A DNA stretch of 12,390 bases from Opitutaceae bacterium (GTDB lineage: Bacteria; Verrucomicrobiota; Verrucomicrobiia; Opitutales; Opitutaceae): positions 1-12,390 of the forward strand of contig JANXSC010000222.1 of NCBI GenBank assembly GCA_025352845.1. The letters run 5' to 3'. The position numbers were made by a program, and so were the translations under genes. The notes beneath the pieces are model-generated. The model made no database searches. It had not been told where the DNA came from and saw only the letters and a list, made by a program, of their open reading frames with translations. Below, one piece after another: positions 1 to 10,100 of the stretch; within the stretch, counting starts at the first letter, position 1, and each line of letters opens with the position of its first letter.

Positions 1-466
1 CGTTGGTGAAAATCGTCGGGCCGTAGCCGGAGCTGCCACGATACTCGGGAAACATCACCGCGTAACCCTGCGCCACGGCGGTTGCGACAATCTTGAACCA
101 GCGCCACTCGAAGTTGGTGTGGAAAGCGCCGTGAATCACGAGCAGGCCGGGAAGTTTTTTCCCTGCCGGCACGCCCGCGGCGGGCGTGAACATGTAGCCG
201 GGGATCATTTCCTTGTCGGCAGTGTTGGCGGGAAACAGCACGCGCTCGGCGCGGACCTGTGCGCCGTAGAGTTGATTGAAGAGCAGCCACGCGGTATCGA
301 CGCGCTGGCCGTAAACCTCGTGCTGCAGCAGCTCGACGCGCGCGCCGATCTCGGTGGGCTCGAGGTCGCGTGATTCCTTCAGCACGCCCTCCTTCGGCGC
401 GGGCTCCTGCGCGAGAGTAATGGAGAACAGCAGGGACAACACGACGGCCAGGCGCAGCAGTTTCAT
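1..466 (-). CDS. Secreted alpha/beta hydrolase, S9/prolyl-oligopeptidase-like (3' end off window)
   Basis: The first 155 residues are visible; the C-terminal catalytic part lies beyond the left edge. Residues 1-19 form a signal peptide (MKLLRLAVVLSLLFSITLA, then QEP), so the product is probably periplasmic or exported. Residues 106-112 (PGLLVIH) lead into an HGA oxyanion-type loop at 112-114. PEYRGSSGYG at 140-149 is typical of prolyl-oligopeptidase-like hydrolases. The nucleophile Ser, the Asp and the His cannot be seen here. The start is ATG at 466; its ATGA overlaps the stop of the upstream hydrolase, implying translational coupling. It is a clear paralogue of that neighbour, sharing TADKE, IPGY, PAGKKLP and PEYRGSSG in the same order, so the pair probably arose by tandem duplication. 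No Shine-Dalgarno sequence is visible. The substrate is unknown; esterase or peptidase activity is equally possible. Confidence 0.85.
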   Translation of the reverse strand, partial: MKLLRLAVVLSLLFSITLAQEPAPKEGVLKESRDLEPTEIGARVELLQHEVYGQRVDTAWLLFNQLYGAQVRAERVLFPANTADKEMIPGYMFTPAAGVPAGKKLPGLLVIHGAFHTNFEWRWFKIVATAVAQGYAVMFPEYRGSSGYGPTIFTN

Positions 467-1491
467 GGGGAAAGATATTTCGCGAACCACTCAAACGCGC
501 GCTTCTGGCAATCGCGGCCCTCGGTGCTGTCGACAAAGGGAAACTCGTGGCCGCCGGGCGCATCTTGGTAGAGGTGTTCGCCGAAGGTCTTGCCATAGGC
601 CTTGAGCGACTCGGCGACGCGCTTGTTGTGCAGCTGGTAGGGCACGGTCTTGTCGCCGGTCGTGGACATCAGGTAAACGGGCGTCTCGATCTTCTCGATG
701 AAGAAGGCCGATGAGATCGCGATGTAGGCGGGGAGATTTTTGTCGGGGAGCTTGCCGCCGAAATTTTTCTGGCTGGCGATGTCGGCGCGGCGCGCCTCGG
801 ACTTGTAGCCCATGAACGCCACCATGTCGGAGAGGCCGGCGAGCTGCACGGCGGCGGCGAAACGCTTCGGCTCCACCTCCAGCGCGCGCAGCGTGAGCAG
901 GCCGCCGCGGCTGTGGCCGAGTATACCGAGGCGCGCGGCGTCCACGTAATCCTTCGTCGTCAGGTAGGCGGCGGCGGCGAGCACGTCGGCGAGATCGGTC
1001 ACGCCATAGTTGTTTTCGTAGATGGTTTCGTCGTGGCCGGAGCTGCCGCGATACTCGGGATACATGACGACGTAGCCGCGCTCGACGGCGGCGGCGATCC
1101 ACGGGAACCAGTCGGCGGAGAGCTGAATGTGATTGCCGCCGTGGACCATGAGAAGCGCCGGAAGTTTTTTTCCCGCGGGCATTTTTGCCAGCGTGAAAAT
1201 GTAGCCGGGGATCGCCTCCTTGTCGGCGGTGCTGGTGGGATACGACACGCGCTGCATTTTGATCCGGTCGCCATATTCCTGACGGAAATTTGAGACGATG
1301 AGCTCGGTCTTGAGGATGAAAATTTCCTGAGTGAGGCGGGCGACCTGTGGCGCGACATCATTGGAGTTGCGGTCGAGGAACGCAGTGAGCGTGCCCTCGG
1401 CGGGAGCCTTGGGCGCTTCCTGGGCGGCGAGCGTGGCGGCGGCGAGGAGGGCGTGGAGAATTTTTTTCACGGCGAGATGAATTCGTTGCAT
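463..1491 (-). CDS. Secreted alpha/beta hydrolase, S9/prolyl-oligopeptidase-like (complete)
   Basis: The protein is 342 residues with a signal peptide at about 1-23 (AAATLAAQEA cleavage region). The alpha/beta hydrolase core is complete. HGG at 117-119 forms the oxyanion loop, PEYRGSSG lies at 145-152, and the nucleophile Ser194 sits in GHSRGG. Asp280 (STTGD) and His315 (GGHEF) complete the triad in the expected order and spacing. This fits dipeptidyl-peptidase/acylaminoacyl-peptidase or esterase-like members of the S9 group, but without the usual beta-propeller domain, since only about 90 residues follow the signal peptide before the core. The chosen start is ATG at 1491, which overlaps the TAA of the TonB receptor gene as TAATG. 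A GTG eight codons in is an alternative. The reading frame stays open upstream to 1764, but that part lies in another frame of the receptor gene and is rejected. The stop overlaps the next hydrolase start. The receptor linkage suggests it acts on a ligand taken up through the outer membrane; this is inference. Confidence 0.92.
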   Translation of the reverse strand: MQRIHLAVKKILHALLAAATLAAQEAPKAPAEGTLTAFLDRNSNDVAPQVARLTQEIFILKTELIVSNFRQEYGDRIKMQRVSYPTSTADKEAIPGYIFTLAKMPAGKKLPALLMVHGGNHIQLSADWFPWIAAAVERGYVVMYPEYRGSSGHDETIYENNYGVTDLADVLAAAAYLTTKDYVDAARLGILGHSRGGLLTLRALEVEPKRFAAAVQLAGLSDMVAFMGYKSEARRADIASQKNFGGKLPDKNLPAYIAISSAFFIEKIETPVYLMSTTGDKTVPYQLHNKRVAESLKAYGKTFGEHLYQDAPGGHEFPFVDSTEGRDCQKRAFEWFAKYLSP

Positions 1492-3641
1492 TAGAAACTG
1501 GAGGTGACTGAGAACTTGAAGAGCCGCGGTGCCGTGACGCCGAGGAGGCTGGAGCCGGCGGCGGCCCAGGCGTTTTTGTTGAGGAGGTTGTCGCCGTTGA
1601 GCCGCAGCGTCGTCGGATAGTCGCCGAACTTCATGCGATAGCTCACGCCGGCGGACCACGTGGTGAAGCCGCCGATGAAGCCCTGGTTGGTATTGTTCAC
1701 CGCGCGGCGGCCGACGTAGTAGCCGCCGAGGGAAGCTGTGAGGTTGCTGACGGGCGTGCGCCACTCGGCGAAGAGCGAGCCGGTGTAGCGCGCGGTGTTT
1801 TCCGGATTCTTGTTGAGCGTGGTGGCGTTGAGCGCCTTCACCTGCCGCGCATCAAGATCCTGGAGCGAGCCGATCAGGGAAACGCTTTTCGTGATCTCGC
1901 CGGAGAGGAAGAGCTCGAGGCCGCGGAAACGGGCGAGGCCGTTGGGGACAAGGCGATTCGTCGCCGGATCGATGAACGTGCCCGGGCGCTCGATTTCGAA
2001 GAAGCCGAGCTGCGCGAGCAGGCCGCCGAGGAGCTTCGCCTTCGCGCCGATTTCCTTCTGCGTCGAGGTGAGCGGCGGGAGGATCGCGCCGGCGTTGGCG
2101 GTGCCGGCGGGGGCGTTGCCACCGGCTTCGAGGCCTTTGAGATAACTGCCATAGATGGAGGAAGTCTTGGTCGGCTTGAACGCCGCCGAGTAGAACGGCG
2201 TGGTGCGGCCCTTGATTTCGTAGTTGGTCGTCAGCGTGGTGCTGAGGTAGTCGGTCGACCGCACGCCGGCCATCACCTGAATCTTGTCCTCGAGCGCGCT
2301 CACCCGATCGGTGAGGTAGTAGCCGTAGTCGTTGATGCGCGTCGGCACCGGCGTGATCACCGTGGTCGCGGGGGTGATGACGGGAACGGCGACGGGGTTG
2401 TAGTAATTCTGCGCGAAATTGACGGTGCCGCGGTTCGGCGCGTTGGCGCGTCGGGTGTTGCCGGTGACGCCGAGTGAGACGTCGTGGCGGATGTCGCCGG
2501 TGCGGAAACGGCCGTAGGTTTCGCCGCGGTAGTTGGAGTTGCGGTAATCCTGGCCGGGGAAAAATTGCACGCTGAGGTTGCCGTTGCCCGTCGTGCCGAT
2601 GCTCGTGACCTGCGGTGCAGCGAACGTGAACGGCACGTAGATGCGGTCGCGTTTCGTGTGCGCGTTGCCGGCCTCGACGAAGACGGTCCACTGCGGCGTG
2701 ATGATGAAATCGGCGCGCGTCCACCAGTTGGTCATCGTGGCGTCGTAGCGCTGCCAGTCGCCGCCGAGATTCCTTTTGTTCGCGGGGATCGGCGGGGGCG
2801 TGACGACGCCGGCCACGGCAGTCGGCAGGGTGATCGCGCTCTGCTCGGTGACACTCTTGTCGAGGTATTCGAAATCGCCGCGGATGATGAGCCGGTCGGT
2901 GATGCGCCAGTCGGCCGCGAGCGACGCGAAGTGGCGGTCGCCGGCGTAGTTGTCGAGGCCGGTTTCCTCGCGACTCGCCGCCGCATTGAAGCGGAGGCCG
3001 AGCGCGCCGCGCGGCGCGAACCGGCGCGACACATCGACCGCGCCGCCGAAGCCGCCGGCGGAGTTGGCGTTGAACGTGACGTTGGTCAGCGGGGCCTGCG
3101 TCGCGCGCTTGGTCACGAGATTGATTACGCCGCTCGGCGGGACGAAGCCGTAGTAGAGCGAGGAAGTGCCCTTGAGGACCTCGACGCGCTCCTTGTTCTC
3201 CATCGTGATGTCGGCGAGATTGATGATCGGTAGCGAGCCGTTGAGCCGGTAGTTGCCGCGGTTCTCGATGAGGATGCCGCGGATCGCGAGGTTGTCGTAA
3301 ACGGAACCGGTGATCTGCGCGCGGGAAACGCCGGCGGTGTTTTTCAACGCGTCGTAGAGTCCGCGCGCGGCCTGCGCGTCGAGCACCTCGCGGGTAAGGA
3401 CGTTGATCGTGAGTGGGACATCGACGGGATCGACATCGCGAAACGCGCCGAGCTGCACGCTCTCGGTCTGGTAGCTCTGGAGGCGTTTGTCGGAGACGTT
3501 GAACGTCTCGAGCGTGACGGGGGGCAAATCCTTCGCCGCCGCAGCAGGAGATTGGGCGGAGCGACCGGTGACGGTAGTGAGAAGCGTGGCGCTGATAACG
3601 ACAGCGACGCGGAATGGGACGAGGAGCGCGGTGCGATTCAT
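1491..3641 (-). CDS. TonB-dependent outer-membrane receptor, siderophore-receptor-like
   Basis: The protein is 716 residues. A signal peptide covers about 1-29 (VVISATLLTT, cleavage near GRSAQS). A likely TonB box, LETFNVS, lies at 44-50. The plug domain runs from about 70 to 180, with RGILIENRG at 121-129, ERVEVLKG at 151-158 and a GVINLVTKR end at 171-179. The remainder is a 22-strand-type beta barrel with many aromatic-ended strands, and the protein finishes in Phe (SVTSSF), as outer-membrane barrels do. The plug resembles TonB-dependent siderophore receptors of the FhuA/FoxA type. Similar receptors in Verrucomicrobiota are numerous and need not carry iron chelates. It is the first gene of a coupled set with two secreted hydrolases. 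No Shine-Dalgarno sequence precedes ATG 3641; the leader there is U-rich and directly follows a hairpin (see 3648-3687). No SusD partner, FecR or sigma factor is present nearby. Confidence 0.93.
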   Translation of the reverse strand: MNRTALLVPFRVAVVISATLLTTVTGRSAQSPAAAAKDLPPVTLETFNVSDKRLQSYQTESVQLGAFRDVDPVDVPLTINVLTREVLDAQAARGLYDALKNTAGVSRAQITGSVYDNLAIRGILIENRGNYRLNGSLPIINLADITMENKERVEVLKGTSSLYYGFVPPSGVINLVTKRATQAPLTNVTFNANSAGGFGGAVDVSRRFAPRGALGLRFNAAASREETGLDNYAGDRHFASLAADWRITDRLIIRGDFEYLDKSVTEQSAITLPTAVAGVVTPPPIPANKRNLGGDWQRYDATMTNWWTRADFIITPQWTVFVEAGNAHTKRDRIYVPFTFAAPQVTSIGTTGNGNLSVQFFPGQDYRNSNYRGETYGRFRTGDIRHDVSLGVTGNTRRANAPNRGTVNFAQNYYNPVAVPVITPATTVITPVPTRINDYGYYLTDRVSALEDKIQVMAGVRSTDYLSTTLTTNYEIKGRTTPFYSAAFKPTKTSSIYGSYLKGLEAGGNAPAGTANAGAILPPLTSTQKEIGAKAKLLGGLLAQLGFFEIERPGTFIDPATNRLVPNGLARFRGLELFLSGEITKSVSLIGSLQDLDARQVKALNATTLNKNPENTARYTGSLFAEWRTPVSNLTASLGGYYVGRRAVNNTNQGFIGGFTTWSAGVSYRMKFGDYPTTLRLNGDNLLNKNAWAAAGSSLLGVTAPRLFKFSVTSSF

Positions 3642-3647
3642 GGCGGG

Positions 3648-3687
3648 AAATAAAAATAGCAGCGGGGCTAGAGGGGAAGGCCGCTGC
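3648..3687 (-). terminator. Hairpin plus T-tract: intrinsic terminator or leader attenuator
   Basis: Read on the minus strand, GCAGCGG (3687-3681) pairs with CCGCTGC (3665-3659) around a 15-nt loop. It is followed by TATTTTTATTT (3658-3648). This is a 7-bp GC-rich stem with an interrupted U tract, 72 nt after the sulfatase stop. It reads as an intrinsic terminator for the sulfatase operon. The U tract ends only 6 nt before the receptor start codon, so any receptor promoter in the gap would place this hairpin in the leader. Stability was judged by eye, not calculated. Confidence 0.55.
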
Positions 3688-3758
3688 GTGACCGCTTCAG
3701 GGCTAGGCGACAGCCCGAGTGCGGCAAGCGGGAAAACGTGGCGAGCGGAACGAGCACA

Positions 3759-5180
3759 CTACCTCCAACGCGGCTCGGCTTGTTGCACGTTCCATCTTTC
3801 CCAACGCGCGGCGAGGTCTGTCACGCGCGCGGGATTTTGGGCGGCGAGGTTTTTTGTTTCGGAAATATCGTGGGCAAGGTCGAAGAGCTCCCACGCGCCG
3901 TTGGCGTCGCGAATGATTTTCCAGTCACCGGCGCGGAGGGCGTTTTTCCGACCCACGCGCCAGTGGAGCGCCTCGTGCGGCGCGGCGGTCGATTCGGCGC
4001 GGAGGAGCGGGAGGAGATTCGCGCCGTCGGAATCTGCGGCGAGCGCGACGCCGGCGGCCGCCTGTGCGGTCGCGGTGAGGTCGAAGGCCATGACGGGTTG
4101 GACGAGGGTTTGCGCCGCGGGGATTTTTCCTTTCCACGAAACGATCATCGGGATGCGGATGCCGCCCTCGTAGAGCGCGCCCTTTTCACCGCGCAGCGGA
4201 AAGTTGCTCGATGTGAGTTCGCGCGTGGGGCCGCCATTGTCGCTGAGGAAAACGATGAGGGTCTTTTCCTCGAGCCCGTGTGCGCGAAGCCTGGCGAGGA
4301 CTTCGCCCACGCTGTCGTCGAGGTGGGCGAGCATCGCGGCGAAGATGCGGCGGTGGATGTCCGGGATGTGCGCGAATTTTTTTAAATGGGCGTCGGCGGC
4401 CTGCATGGGGCTGTGGACGGCGTTGTAGGCGAGGTAGAGGAAGAACGGCTGCGCGCGGTGGCGCGTGATGAAGTCGCAAGCCTCGCGGGTGAACGCATCA
4501 GTGAGGTTCGCGCGCTCATCAACGGGCTGGCTCGCGCGGAGGATGGGATTGTCGGCGTCGTAGTCGGGCTCGTGATTGTTGAGGTGCGTGCTCCAGACGA
4601 TGCGACCGTCGGGCGAGGTCCAACGGCCCTTGCCGCCGTCGGGCAGCGCGCGGCGGCGGAGCCACGAGACGACGCCGTCCCACGGCTGCGGCACGTAGGT
4701 GTGGCCTTCGTGCAGGAATCCGAAGAACTCGTCGAAGCCGCGTCGCTGCGGGTGAAACTCGGCGGTGCCACCGAGGTGCCACTTGCCCACGAGTGCGGTC
4801 GCGTAGCCGGAATCGCGCAGGCGGTCGGCAATGGTTTTCTCCGCGACGGGCAGGCCGATGCCGGGCGCGGCGTTCTTCGCGCCGATCGGGTTGAACTCAA
4901 AACCGAAGCGCGTCTGGTAGCGCCCCGTGAGCAGCGCCGCGCGCGAGGCCGCGCAAAACGGCGCGGTCACGTAACCGTTGGTGAACCGCACCCCATCCGC
5001 GGCGAGCGAGTCGAGATGCGGTGTGGGGATGTCCTTCCCGCCGTAGCAACCGAGTTCTCCGTAGCCGAGATCGTCGGCGACGAGGAAGAGGATGTTGGGG
5101 CGGCGCGAGGACTCGGCGGACCGGAGAAATGAAAAGCATGGTGCCGCAACGAGGAGAAGAAATGCCAGAAAATGCCTCAT
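3759..5180 (-). CDS. Exported Cys-type sulfatase (arylsulfatase family, S1)
   Basis: The protein is 473 residues and hydrolyses sulfate esters after export. A signal peptide occupies about 1-22 (MRHFLAFLLLVAAPCFSF). The sulfatase fold starts with RRPNILFLVADDLGYG; Asp36 and Asp37 are metal ligands. The maturation motif is C-A-A-S-R at 76-80 followed by LLTGR, so Cys76 should become formylglycine. Other expected active-site residues are present: Lys133 and His135 (GKWHLGG), His256 (AVHSP), Asp314-Asn315 (SDNGG) and Lys333 (GEKG). The length and C-terminus are normal for the family. The ATG at 5180 was chosen because it overlaps the upstream stop (ATGA) and has an AGGTGG ribosome-binding site 8 nt away. 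A GTG 12 nt further upstream is less likely. No sulfatase-maturating enzyme is encoded in the window, so maturation must come from elsewhere. The substrate is not predictable by eye. Confidence 0.95.
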   Translation of the reverse strand: MRHFLAFLLLVAAPCFSFLRSAESSRRPNILFLVADDLGYGELGCYGGKDIPTPHLDSLAADGVRFTNGYVTAPFCAASRAALLTGRYQTRFGFEFNPIGAKNAAPGIGLPVAEKTIADRLRDSGYATALVGKWHLGGTAEFHPQRRGFDEFFGFLHEGHTYVPQPWDGVVSWLRRRALPDGGKGRWTSPDGRIVWSTHLNNHEPDYDADNPILRASQPVDERANLTDAFTREACDFITRHRAQPFFLYLAYNAVHSPMQAADAHLKKFAHIPDIHRRIFAAMLAHLDDSVGEVLARLRAHGLEEKTLIVFLSDNGGPTRELTSSNFPLRGEKGALYEGGIRIPMIVSWKGKIPAAQTLVQPVMAFDLTATAQAAAGVALAADSDGANLLPLLRAESTAAPHEALHWRVGRKNALRAGDWKIIRDANGAWELFDLAHDISETKNLAAQNPARVTDLAARWERWNVQQAEPRWR

Positions 5181-5677
5181 CGAAAAAACCACCTGAGTAG
5201 TTTCGCCTTTTCACGCTCGAACTCCGCTTGGGTAAGCGCCCCTTGATCCAGCAACTTCTTTAATTTTTCAATCTCAGCGTATTTGTCGGTCGCTCCATTT
5301 GATGCCGTCTGCGCAGCGGCCTTATCAATAAGAGCGAACACTATCTCTATTCGTGGAAAATTCCCGAGGATGTAGGGTGGCTCAGAGATCTTTTCACCCA
5401 AAACGATCATGGATTTTCCCTGGCGTCGTGCGAAGTCCTCCGCTCTTTGCTCAACGGATTGGCGAACGGATTGAATCGAAACATAGCCGGTTGCGCCCCG
5501 ATGATAGATTCGATAGACGTCATTCTGCGGGTATTCGTGAGACATCAGCTTCGGTGGCTCGTCGAAAGCAGAAGCGCTTTCGCTCAATCGCTGAATCGGG
5601 GAAGACGTGGCGCATCCGCCACCAAACAAACCCAAGGTCAGAATCGCCAAACCAATCGAAGATGCAGATATTTTCAT
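5177..5677 (-). CDS. Small SHOCT-domain lipoprotein
   Basis: The protein is 166 residues. An N-terminal hydrophobic signal (MKISASSIGLAILTLGLFGG) is followed by Cys22 in GGGCATSS, a probable lipidation site although the lipobox is degenerate (Gly at -3). The middle part (about 45-120) carries a PPYILGNFPR segment of the sort seen in small proteobacterial lipoproteins of unknown function. The C-terminus (about 134-161, IEKLKKLLDQGALTQAEFE) matches the SHOCT domain, a short helical motif found at the end of many membrane or secreted proteins and probably used for oligomerisation. The start is ATG at 5677; a TTG two codons earlier is less likely. The stop overlaps the sulfatase ATG. GC content is about 50%, well below the neighbours, and codon use is plainly different, which suggests acquisition from elsewhere. 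Function is unknown. Confidence 0.85.
   Translation of the reverse strand: MKISASSIGLAILTLGLFGGGCATSSPIQRLSESASAFDEPPKLMSHEYPQNDVYRIYHRGATGYVSIQSVRQSVEQRAEDFARRQGKSMIVLGEKISEPPYILGNFPRIEIVFALIDKAAAQTASNGATDKYAEIEKLKKLLDQGALTQAEFEREKAKLLRWFFR
5189..5194 (-). promoter_or_regulatory. Ribosome-binding site of the sulfatase gene
   Basis: The minus strand reads AGGTGG, followed by an 8-nt spacer (TTTTTTCG) and then ATG at 5180. It is the clearest Shine-Dalgarno-like sequence among the starts in this window, and it decides the 5180 start over the GTG at 5192. It lies inside the end of the upstream lipoprotein gene. Confidence 0.6.
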
Positions 5678-5745
5678 GTCCAAAGTAGGTGGTCGTATAA
5701 GCGTTCATTCAAGTCGCCGTAGATTCGGGATGACCACGACAGAAT

Positions 5746-7188
<1,443 letters not shown>

Positions 7189-7192
7189 GGCC

Positions 7193-10100
7193 TTAGTTTT
7201 TCGTGATCGTCTCGTCGAGGTTGAGGAGCGCGGTGGCGACGGCCTGCCACGCGACGGCGTCGTCGCGGTGCGCGGCGCGCTGTTGCGCGAAGAGTTCCTC
7301 GAGCGCCGCGCTCTCGACGGCATTCGGCGTGCGCGCGACGCAGAGTTGGAAGCCGAAGCGCACGCGCTCGGCCACGCCGGCGTCGGGCCGCTCGCGCGCG
7401 AGGCGTTGCGCGAGGGCCGCCGCGGCCTCGACGTAAACGGGATCGTTGAGGAGCGTGAGCGCCTGCAGCGGCGTATTGGAACGCGAGCGGCGCACGGTGC
7501 AGGCGCCGCGGTTGTTAGCGTCGAAATTCATGAAGCTCGGATAGGGCGACGCGCGTTTCCAGACGGTGTAGAGCCCGCGACGGTGCGCGTCCTCGCCGGT
7601 GCTCACCTCGTAGGTCACGCGGTCGCCGCCGACCTTGCTGTCCCAGAGCCCGGGCGGCTGGTAGGGCCGCACCGGCGGTCCGCCAAGCTTGGGGCTGAGC
7701 AGGCCGGCAATGGCGAGGGCGTTGTCGCGGATAGCTTCGGCCTCAAGGCGGAAGCGTGGGCCGCGCGCGAGCAGGCGGTTCGAGTCGTCACGCGCGAGCA
7801 ACTCCGGCGTGACGCGCGAGGATTGCCGATACGCCGCGGAGAGCGCGATGAGGCGGTGGATGTGCTTCATGCTCCAGCCGTGCTCGACGAATTCAACGGC
7901 GAGCCAGTCGAGCAGCTCGGGGTGCGTGGGGGCCTCGCCCTTCACGCCGAAATCCTCAGGCGTGCGCACGAGGCCCTGGCCGAAAAATTCCTGCCACCAG
8001 CGGTTCACCGTCACGCGGGCCACGAGCGGATTCTCGCGATCGGCGAGCCAGCGGCCGAGATCGAGTCGGTTGGGCGTGGCAGTGGCGGGCATGGCGTGGA
8101 GAATTTCCGGCGTGCCGGGCTGCACGGGCTCGCCGGGGTCGAGGAAATTGCCGCGCTTCAGCACCGCAGTCATGCGCGGCTGCGCGACCTCGCGCATGAC
8201 GAGCGTGCGCGGGCCGGTGAGTTCCGCGAGTTCCTGCACTACCTTGGCGCGCGACTGCTTGAGCGCGACGATCGCGGGGTCGTGCGCGATAAGGTGCGCG
8301 TGCAGCAATGCGGTCTGCGCTGTCGTGCGCTGCGCGACGGGAATGGGCAACACCTGCGCCACGTCCGCCGGCACCGCGGCTTCACCGATCGACCCCGTGA
8401 GCGCGGAGAGGCGGAGCCGGCCGATGGTGCGGCCGCTCCCTAAATTCTGCACGAGCGTGAACACGAGTGTCGTGCCCTCCGGCGAACCGAGCGGAGCGGC
8501 GAGTTCGAAGTTTGCCCAGTGATCGCGGCCAAATTGCGGGCTGATCGCCCAGCCCTTGCCGCCTGCGGGAGCGACGAGATTGGCGGCGGGAAACGTGGCT
8601 TGGGAAAACGACGCCGTGGCGCGGACGAACTTTACCGGCCTGGCCTCGCCACCGGCGGACGCCGCCGTGACGCGAAAACTGTTGAGCACGAAATTGGGCC
8701 GCGCCGCTTCGCCGCGACCGGGGCCGTTGCCAGGGAGCGAGGCATCGTTGAGAGCCTCAAGTTTGAATCCGGTGATGCCGGTGAGCGTCGTGCGCGCGGT
8801 GATCGTGTAGGTGTCGCGGTCGGGCACATCGTCGGTGAGGAGCACGGATTGGTCGGGGAGCACGCGGTGGCCCGAGTCGCCGCTCGACTCGAAGCTCGCG
8901 ATCTTGAGCACGTGGCTTTGCGGTGCGGTCGCGAGCGCGGCGCGAGCGGAACGCTCCCACGCCGGTAGGGCGTCCGCCACCCGGGCCGACGCCGCGGCGA
9001 TCTCGTCGTCGATTGTTTTCAGGCGTGCGTTGGTCGCGGCGCGTTTCGGATCATTCGCCGTGTCGGGCAACGACACAAAAGGCCCGGTGAACGCCAGCGT
9101 GGCGGTCGCCTTCGCACTCGCGAAGGCGGTCTCGCGCTCGGTCTGGTTGAAGTAGGCGAAGAGCCGGTAGTAGTCGCGCTGCGAAAACGGATCATACTTG
9201 TGGTTGTGGCACTGCGCGCACTCCAACGTGGACCCGAGCCAGACGGTGGCGGTGGTGTTGACGCGGTCGATGACCTGGTTGACGCGGCCCTCCTCTTGAT
9301 CGGCGCCGGCCTCGACGTTGGTCGGTGCGGCGCGGTGAAAGCCCGTCGCGATCAGCGGGTCCGGATTGGTCTGCGCATCGGCACCGGGCAACAGGTCGCC
9401 GGCGATCTGCATGATCGTGAACTGATCGAACGGCAGGTCGGCGTTCATCGCGCGCACGACCCAGTCCCGATACGGCCAGCTCTCGCGGAGATCGTCGCGC
9501 TGGAAACCGTGCGAGTCGGCGTAGCGCGCGAGGTCGAGCCAAGGCCGCGCCCAGCGCTCGCCGTAGTGCGGCGACGCAAGCAGCCGATCCACGACGCGTG
9601 CGTGCGCCTCCGTGGACGTGTCATCGAGAAATGCTGCGACCTCCGCCGGGGACGGCGGCAGCCCGATTAGATCGAGCGAGACGCGCCGCAGCCAGCGGGC
9701 CTTGTCGGCGGCGGGGGAGGGCAGAAGCTTTTCCTGGACGAGGCGGGCGAAGACAAAGGCATCGATGGGATTCTCGATTTCCGAATTGGGATTTTCGATT
9801 ATGGGGACCGGCGGGCGTGTCGGTTTCACATAGGCCCAGTGCTTTTGATTTTCGGGCCAGACGGCGCCTTCGTCGATCCAGCGCCTGAGGAGCGTGATCT
9901 CGGCGGGTTTGAGGCGTTCGCCTTTCTGTGGCATTATGTCCTCTTCGTCGGTGGCCGTGATGCGCGCGATGAGTTCGCTCCGCGCACTCGCACCGGCGAC
10001 GAGTGCGGGTGTGCCGGATTCACCGCCGCGCAAGGCGCTCTGCAGCGAGATGAGTTGCAGACCGCCCTTGGGCTTCTCGGGCCCGTGGCAATCGTAGCAG

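Noticed and set aside
1492..1764. N-terminal extension of the complete hydrolase to 1764
   Set aside because: It lies in another frame of the receptor gene, is rich in Arg/His/Pro, and would bury the signal peptide; the ATG at 1491 is better.
3700..3716. Small hairpin GGGCT/AGCCC with a 7-nt loop
   Set aside because: The stem is only 5 bp with no T tract, too weak to call a terminator alone; mentioned only as a possible competitor of the nearby stem.
2484..5132. Plus-strand open frames at 2484-3233 and 4386-5132
   Set aside because: They are antisense to the receptor and the sulfatase, which have all expected family residues.
5181..5192. Alternative GTG start of the sulfatase at 5192
   Set aside because: The AGGTGG ribosome-binding site at 5189-5194 would overlap it; the ATG at 5180 has proper spacing and an ATGA overlap.
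5685..5715. Possible promoter for the lipoprotein gene (TTGAAT and TTATAC on the minus strand)
   Set aside because: The two hexamers are only about 6 nt apart, so they cannot form a normal -35/-10 pair; no other good pairing was found.
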